From assembly GCA_030077755.1 (NCBI GenBank), contig JAQJZZ010000010.1:1736001-1800000 (forward strand): a stretch of 64,000 nucleotides of DNA, read 5' to 3'. The notes beneath the pieces were generated by a model. That model had not been told where the DNA came from. It did not search any database and was given only the letters and a program-made list of their open reading frames with translations. Positions 58,128-64,000 of the stretch are shown piece after piece. Within the stretch, counting starts at the first letter, position 1. Every line of letters starts with the position of its first letter. A program made the position numbers and the translations under genes. This DNA is from Filosporella fistucella (lineage: Eukaryota > Ascomycota > Leotiomycetes > Helotiales).

Positions 58128-59790
58128 TCAAGGACTTCCAACGTCAAATTCCAAGACCGCGTCCTCGAATCCTTTCCTCCTGCAGATCAAAACATCCATA
58201 TCACTTTCTGGTGAGATAGATGCAACACCCAGTCGTTGAAATTCGCCTTTTGGCACCTGCAATGTCCCACCATCACTCGTTGTGATATCAAAGCCATAAA
58301 CAAGCATAGCGACGAATCCAACAATCTCCGTGTAGGCCAAATGCCGTCCTGGACATAAATGCTTTCCACCTCCGAATGGAATAAATGCCAGAGACTGTGC
58401 TTTCTTCGCCTCCCTTGATAACGAATCTTGGTTGAGGAAACGATAAGGATTGAATTTGTGCGCGTCGGAACCCCATATCTTTGGATTTGATTGCAAGACA
58501 CCTGAGGGAATCTGGACAACAGCGCCTTTTTTGAGAAGATATCGATCGTTTAGCATAATATCGTTAAGTATTGTTCGAACTGATGCTCCTGTTTTGGTCA
58601 GACGCAAGGTTTCGTTAAAACACGCAGTCAAGAGTGGACAGTGGGATTGAAGTTTGGTGGTATCCAGAGTCACAACCTTGTCACCATCGCGAGTGTTTAA
58701 AGTCATGATCTTGTCGACCTCTTTCTGAAGGAGGGTGATTAAATCGGGTTGCGAGTAGACATAGCATATCATATAGAACGCCATAGGAACGGTATTTGTG
58801 CCTGCAGCCATTATAATCGTGATCTCTGCCTTTGCTATTTCATCTTGAGTTAGGCCCCACTGCAATGCGGTCCGATTTCGACCTTTGACCAAAGCATTAG
58901 CGTTTTTGTCAAGGCCATTTTCGTAGTACTTTCGAAAAGCAGGCAACGCGGTGGCTCTGCCTTTGTAGCCCTTGGGTGCGGTGATTGATGGAAAAATACT
59001 GAGAACAAGTAGTCCCAAATCTTTTTCGAAGTCCCTGAATTATTAGACCACATGGAATTTATAGGGGGGATTGAGACTTACCAGATTGATTGTATTAGGC
59101 TTGGGTCTTCGGAGACTGGATTAGGCAGTCCGTAAAGCATCTCTGCAGAAGCAACAGTGTATTCATCTCGCAGCCACCGAAACAATCGGACTGGTTTCAG
59201 ATTCGAATCTCGACTATCTAACGACTCGGCGAGACGGTTCAGAACCCTCTTATTGGTCTCTAGTAGGTTTGGGCCCTGGGCCATTGAACCATACATCTCA
59301 TGATGTAGATCGGTCATATAGCATCCTTCTCCTTTTGGAGGATCGTACCCAACAATACCTGTCGCATGCTTAGAGTACTGAATGGCTCTACATCCCCATA
59401 CTTTGAAGGTGTTGAAATCGATCTCTTTGCTTTTGCTAAATGCAGCTTGAGCAAGCTCTGGTGACTGAATTATGTAGATTCTTGACGAGAATATCTTTAC
59501 TGTGTAAATAGGACCAGTGAAGCGTTCGCTTGGAAGTATAAGCTGCGTACAATTTAAGATCCTTATCAATTCACCTACCTGAGGATCGTAAAATAATTAT
59601 TGTGATTCCGGAGGAGTCCAATCAAATGGCCAATAAATGGAATACTGGAACGGACAACTGGGGGCTCTTCGGTTTCAACGTCTTCGGCACCAGAAAACTC
59701 CAATATGAAGTATGCTACGAGAGCAATAATGAGGGTGACAAGTGCAGGGTATACCGCCTTGAGGATGGCACCAGCGAAGTCGTGCATCAT
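58128..59790 (-). CDS. Cytochrome P450
   Basis: Haem-thiolate monooxygenase anchored in the ER. Three exons (59790-59579, 59528-59082, 59034-58128; introns 50 and 47 nt) give 521 aa. The N-terminal anchor is YPALVTLIIALVAYFILEF, followed by the proline-rich hinge SSIPFIGHLIGLL. The I-helix is IIMAAGTNTVP, with the conserved Thr region. The K-helix ExxR is ETLR. The haem loop is FIPFGGGKHLCPGRHLA, with the ligand Cys. The general look is of E-class group IV (CYP7/CYP8-like) fungal enzymes that act on sterols or lipids; this is inference. It is divergent from a FAD monooxygenase 1.4 kb away, so a shared oxidative pathway is possible. Confidence 0.94.
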
Positions 59791-61183
59791 GTTTAACTTT
59801 TGGATCAATTTCAACAGTCTCAATTGAGCGCGAAGTCGCACAACTGTTAGAATGGACTTGTGCTGCGCGATGGAACAGAGGTGGAAAGAGGTGACGCGAA
59901 ATTTGGCAGGAAAATATGGTGACTGAACACTGTGGGCTACAAACCCGATGTGCAAGGTGCCTGTCTCACGCCAACGTCACCGAACTTCAAGCTTACTGTG
60001 TGGAGATTGAGCAATCTGCGATGGAAGAACATGGTGCTACCAAAGCGAAATGGACACTAAACATTTTGGAAAACTTGACACCATGTTAGTTGAAGAAAAA
60101 CAAAATGGTACCATATATTTTTCAGTCTCCCTGACTAAACATTATCAGGGTGGTGGGCGTTTGTAGGCACGCGGGAAACGGTCCGTATACCTAGGTAGGG
60201 TTGGCAGCGCCATTCTAGAACAACATATTCCACAGGACACTTTATTGCATCTCGAGGGGGAAAGTTTGAGAAGGCCAGACTGGTATCTCGCGTGTCCTGG
60301 TGACTGAGCTTCACCTTGGTTCCAGCTGTCAACAAATCATCCTGAGTGTCTTGACAGCTGAGAGCTAGCCAGTATATTGCGCGCTGTGTGCCCTCAAAGT
60401 ATTGCTGTTCACTCTTCATATCGACTCGCACCATCGCAGACCTCCTTCAAGGGCATTTTTCAGCGGTTAAAGTCACCCATTTCAACCACAGAACTGCTCT
60501 GACATAATCAATGTCCAGTAGCTAGTCTTGAAATGTTCATCGGTGATGATGTAGATACATACAGGGTAGCACACGTTGGATACTCGAGTTGTCAGATACC
60601 TGCAATCTCCTAAGAGACTCGCGTCACCTTCGTAGGGTCTCTATGCACAGTAGTCTCAACCTTCTCTTTGTATAATTCTCGTTGGATGAGCTCATCGTCC
60701 TATTCAGATAGACAGCTTGAAGTTACCTGGCGAAATCCCAGGTACGTACCCGTCAAGAATATGTTGTTGGTGTGGAATGATATTTTGTACACAGATTTTT
60801 CTCCTCCAAACTCTTTGGCTTTAGGAGTCTGATACAGTCCATGTCAATGCATGCCAGATTTCAAGTGTCATTCTCCATGGAGCAGAACGTCGCTGACGTG
60901 GGAGATTTGTACGTTATCAGCAAATGGCTGTGCCTCCGTATTTGCCGCCGACTGACTCCGGTTCTGTCGCCGAATCCGATTCGCAACACGTCAAAAACCA
61001 CATCCGGGGTATTCCCCAGGTATCTCTAGCTACCAAATACATTCATATGTTTTATAAACATTTATTATCGGTCCTCCTTTCACTTTCAAAAATTTCAATA
61101 TCGGATTTTCATCTTCTGAGAAATCCATCAAAATTCGCATTCATTTCTCTCCTCAGTTTTGATATATTCGCTTCCTCACATTC
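59791..61183. promoter_or_regulatory. Divergent intergenic region P450/FAD monooxygenase
   Basis: 1.4 kb between divergent start codons. It contains one ATG-initiated minus-strand frame of 99 codons (60135-60434, described separately). The rest is promoter-type sequence without recognised motifs. Confidence 0.4.
60135..60434 (-). CDS. Possible small protein, unknown
   Basis: ATG-initiated frame of 99 codons lying alone in the divergent P450/monooxygenase spacer. The sequence is mixed and not low-complexity (starts MVRVDMKSEQQYFEGTQRA). It contains two similar short units, SCQDTQDD and SHQDTRDT. No signal peptide, membrane segment or known motif. Reported because of its coherent composition; it may well be chance. 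Confidence 0.25.
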   Translation of the reverse strand: MVRVDMKSEQQYFEGTQRAIYWLALSCQDTQDDLLTAGTKVKLSHQDTRDTSLAFSNFPPRDAIKCPVEYVVLEWRCQPYLGIRTVSRVPTNAHHPDNV

Positions 61184-62869
61184 ATGCTCTCCAAAGCCAT
61201 GGCAGAAAATCATACGCCAGTTCTAATAGTTGGTGGTGGTATCGTGGGCCTCAGCGCATCCCTATTCCTCTCGTCTCACAATGTTTCCCATATACTCGTC
61301 GAGCGTCACTCTGGAAGTTCTATTTATCCTCGGGCCCGAGGATTCAATACTCGTGCCATGGAAATCTACAGATCAATTCAAGTTGACGACGCTGTACGAG
61401 AAGCTGGTGCCAATTTAGCTCCCAGTGTGGGAATGTACAGGGGCTCAACATTTTTCGAAGTCATCAATCCTAGACCAAGAAAGGATGATGCAAACAGAGG
61501 CACTTCACCATTTTCAGCCTACTTCGATTCAGTGGGCCCGATTCAAGGAGCTAGATGTACACAGGACAAGTTTGAACCTCTGATAGCAAAGATTGCTCGA
61601 GAGAGGGGTGGTATATTGAAGTTCAACACAGAATGTACAGAAATCGAGCAGGACGAGACAGGCATCAATGTCACTCTGCGCGATAGAGAAACCGATACGA
61701 TATCCCAACTCCGAGCCGAGTACCTAATTGCCGCCGATGGGGCTGGTAGTCCTATACGCAAAAAACTCGGAATCACAACTACAGGCAAAGGCCCTCTAGG
61801 AAACCTCATCAATATCCTCTTCAAAGCCGACTTGACAGACTTCGTAAAAGGGCGTGAGATAAGTATCTGCAGAGTCGAACGCCCAGAAGTACGAGGCATT
61901 CTCACCGCCATCGACAATCGGGATTGCTGGGTCTTCCATCTTTCTTACGAGCCTGAGAAAGGAGAACGGGCAATAGATTACACACTCGAACGCTGCCAGG
62001 ATCTTCTCCGCCTCGCCATCGGAATTCCTGATCTCAAAATTGAGATCAAAGGTATGAACCCTTGGCAGCCATCCGACGTGGCTGCCTCGAAAATGCAACA
62101 GGGACGTATCTTTCTTGCAGGCGACGCAGCTCATCAGACTACGCCTTATGCTGGTCAAGGCGCTACAACAGGCGTAGCAGATGTCTACGATCTCTCTTGG
62201 AAACTAGCTATGGTTCTGAATAAACAAGCTCCACCTCGCTTACTCTCAACATTCGAGACAGAACGACTTCCTGTGGCACGTTTTGTCGCTCGTGAGTCGG
62301 GAGAATTGTCTGATAAGCATGGATTACCTATTGCAACGAACGGGAAACTCTCGCTCATTCGTACAATGTTGATCAGAGCGCCTATGATCGCTGGGTTTGG
62401 ATATCATTACACAGTTGGTGCAATTATTCCTGAACCCGAGTCCTCGAATTGCAACCCATCGTGCTGGTGGAATATACCCTGGTCGATCCCTTCACTCACA
62501 CTTGGAATTAATGGTAAACCGGGTACTCGAGCGCCTCATATCTGGGTACATTTGAAGGGGAAAAGAGTATCAACACTTGATCTATTTGGTAAGGAATTCG
62601 TTCTCATTGCTGGATCTAAAGGACAAGGGTGGTGTGAGGCTGCTACTAAGGTTTGGAAGAGAATGGGAATAGATGCTATGGCATATAGAGCGGGACCTAC
62701 AGGAGAAGTATCGGATCCAGGATGTCAATGGGAATATGCTGCAAATATTCCACCTCAAGGAGCGGTGCTGATTAGACCAGATGGGTTCGTGGCATGGAGA
62801 GTAAGGGAACAGGATGGGAATCTCGTGGAGAGGGTTAAGGGAGTTATGAACAAGATTCTCTGTGACTGA
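61184..62869 (+). CDS. FAD-dependent monooxygenase (PHBH/polyketide hydroxylase type)
   Basis: Flavoprotein aromatic hydroxylase, single exon, 561 aa (an in-frame ATG at 61199 would give 556). The Rossmann motif VLIVGGGIVGLSASL is close to the N-terminus. The second FAD motif is LIAADGAGSPIRK (about residue 185). The third is GRIFLAGDAAHQTTPYAGQGATTG (written in two parts: GRIFLAGDAAH, TPYAGQGATTG). The C-terminal thioredoxin-like domain is present (EFVLIAGSKGQGW, VLIRPDGFVAWR). It resembles enzymes that hydroxylate phenols or aromatic polyketides. Partners nearby are a P450 (divergent) and an SDR (downstream), consistent with an oxidative tailoring or catabolic set. The substrate is unknown. 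Confidence 0.94.
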   Translation: MLSKAMAENHTPVLIVGGGIVGLSASLFLSSHNVSHILVERHSGSSIYPRARGFNTRAMEIYRSIQVDDAVREAGANLAPSVGMYRGSTFFEVINPRPRKDDANRGTSPFSAYFDSVGPIQGARCTQDKFEPLIAKIARERGGILKFNTECTEIEQDETGINVTLRDRETDTISQLRAEYLIAADGAGSPIRKKLGITTTGKGPLGNLINILFKADLTDFVKGREISICRVERPEVRGILTAIDNRDCWVFHLSYEPEKGERAIDYTLERCQDLLRLAIGIPDLKIEIKGMNPWQPSDVAASKMQQGRIFLAGDAAHQTTPYAGQGATTGVADVYDLSWKLAMVLNKQAPPRLLSTFETERLPVARFVARESGELSDKHGLPIATNGKLSLIRTMLIRAPMIAGFGYHYTVGAIIPEPESSNCNPSCWWNIPWSIPSLTLGINGKPGTRAPHIWVHLKGKRVSTLDLFGKEFVLIAGSKGQGWCEAATKVWKRMGIDAMAYRAGPTGEVSDPGCQWEYAANIPPQGAVLIRPDGFVAWRVREQDGNLVERVKGVMNKILCD

Positions 62870-63534
62870 ACTGATTATATAGTAACTGTAAAGTATTGAA
62901 CTTCTCTCAGTGTGATTCCTACAGATGACGAAGCTTTTTCTGATGTGAGTCATAGCAGTTCAAGGGGTTTTGTAATTGTGTTTTCGAGGTTTGTGAGGAA
63001 TGATATTGAAACAATAGCAAATAGATTGTGAGTGTTTATATATATTTCACCTCAAGAGTTTTACTTCACACACATCCACAGCCCTTGATTTCGTATTTTA
63101 CTATATTCACGGCATCCTATTTTCACATCCATGATACTCAAGTATGATCTATCATTACCTAAGCTGATGGTATTATACATCAATCGGCTTCATAGGACTA
63201 TCTGAATCCTTGGACCATAGATTCTCGCCTAATATGCAATCCCGTATTTGTATGTCTTGATTATCGAAGAGTCATCCGCCCGACCTACCTCCGCACCACT
63301 CCCGCACATTTCCGCATCTCTGCCTCACCTATCCCAGTAATGCATTAATTTTCATAGTCAGGGGAAAAGCTATTTATCTTCTTAGAATACTCTCCTCTTC
63401 TTGTTCAGAAGTACTTCTTTCCAATATCTCCAAATGCTGCTTAAGATAGTACTTAACACTTCTTACTCTAACATTGTAGTACGTTTATACAGCAAAGTTG
63501 GCCTTCAAGTCAACGCGAGCAGCTCAAATCCTTT
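62870..63534. other. Intergenic
   Basis: 665 bases between the monooxygenase stop and the SDR start at the right edge. AT-rich, no gene seen. Confidence 0.4.
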
Positions 63535-64000
63535 ATGTCGAAATCATGGAATCCAGTGACAGATATTCCGGATCTGCTCAGGAAAATTTTCGTCATAACA
63601 GGTGGCAAGTAGGTGAAATATTTTGAATTCCAGATATGAGTAAACTTGAAGATGCTGATAAGCTGCCTTTCAGCAGCGGAATAGGTCTCGCAATGATCAA
63701 CTTTCTTGTTCTTCGGGGAGCAAAGGTTTACGCCACCACGAGGTCTGTGGCAACCGCCCGAAAGGCAAGGTAGACTATTCAAGCCATGTATCCAGCAACC
63801 AACGGGGGACAGATTGAATTGCTTCTCCTCAATCTTGCCGATCTGAAGATTATCACCAATGCTGCTTATGAGTTAAAGAAGAAAGGGGGAAAGCTGGATA
63901 TTCTAAGTGAGTTTGGAGCTCTTAATCCAATGTCCAATCTTCCATTTCATGTAACCCTTCGGCTAGTCAACAATGCTGGAGCTTCAACATCATCAACTGA
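63535..64000 (+). pseudogene. Short-chain dehydrogenase, 5' part, with an in-frame stop (runs off the window)
   Basis: SDR whose 5' part can be followed over three exons (63535-63608, 63674-63906, 63967-end of window; introns 65 and 60 nt). It starts MSKSWNPVTDIPDLLRKIF. The first splice completes the cofactor motif VITGGNSGIGLAM. LRGAKVYATTRS follows, and the second splice creates DILINNAG, the NNAG motif. Between them the frame contains TAG at 63771-63773 (KAR-stop-TIQAMYP), where related proteins have Gln or Glu. Downstream sequence is still coherent (IELLLLNLADLKII), so the lesion is recent or a sequence error. CAG to TAG by C-to-T change would explain it. The catalytic YxxxK part is beyond the window. 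Confidence 0.75.

Noticed and set aside
1..64000. CRISPR arrays, bacterial operons, phage or integron structures
   Set aside because: The sequence is eukaryotic, with spliceosomal introns throughout; no regularly spaced repeats were seen.

Overview
The window is nuclear DNA from a filamentous ascomycete (Pezizomycotina). The evidence is genes split by short GT-AG introns (mostly 44-66 nt, many with a CTAAC/CTGAC branch point), plus fungal families such as Rgp1, RTA1-like proteins, UPC2-type zinc clusters, an EsdC-like glycogen-binding protein and fungal P450s. An AT-rich transposon copy looks damaged by repeat-induced point mutation (RIP). Gene content suggests Leotiomycetes, but that is inference. 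Exon structures were assembled by hand from splice sites and reading-frame continuity.

Layout, left to right. 0-5 kb: endonuclease III homologue (+), convergent with an amino-acid permease (-). 5-9.7 kb: no convincing gene. 9.7-17 kb: a decayed low-complexity gene (+), a UPC2-like zinc-cluster regulator with a one-base frameshift (-), an RTA1-like 7-TM protein (-) and two divergent short-chain dehydrogenases; this has the look of a small accessory cluster. 17-21.6 kb: housekeeping RGP1 (-) and MOB1 (+). 22-27 kb: DapA-family aldolase (-), amidohydrolase/lactonase-like protein (-) and an alpha/beta hydrolase (+), plausibly one small catabolic cluster. 27.3-28.8 kb: CECR5-type HAD hydrolase (-). 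28.8-34 kb: a 5 kb gene-poor stretch that ends at an EsdC-like glycogen-binding protein gene (+).

35.48-38.18 kb: a complete Fot1/pogo-like DNA transposon with 92-bp terminal inverted repeats, TA target duplication and an AT-rich, broken transposase. 40-43.3 kb: cytosolic GH63 glycosidase (+), convergent with ATP synthase OSCP (-). 45.2-53.1 kb: a gene-poor graveyard with a decayed gene, a duplicated TATA-driven transcription unit and a duplicated coding-like fragment. 53.1-57.8 kb: an allergen-like His/Thr-rich protein (-), a mitochondrial carrier (+) and an SRR1-like gene with unclear ends (+). 58.1-64 kb: cytochrome P450 (-), FAD monooxygenase (+) and, at the right edge, an SDR with an in-frame stop (+), possibly the start of an oxidative accessory cluster.

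The most unusual observation is the duplicated unit at 45.8-46.2 and 51.3-51.7 kb. Each copy carries one spliceosomal intron that is precisely absent from the other, while the surrounding exons and TATA-to-leader spacing are conserved.
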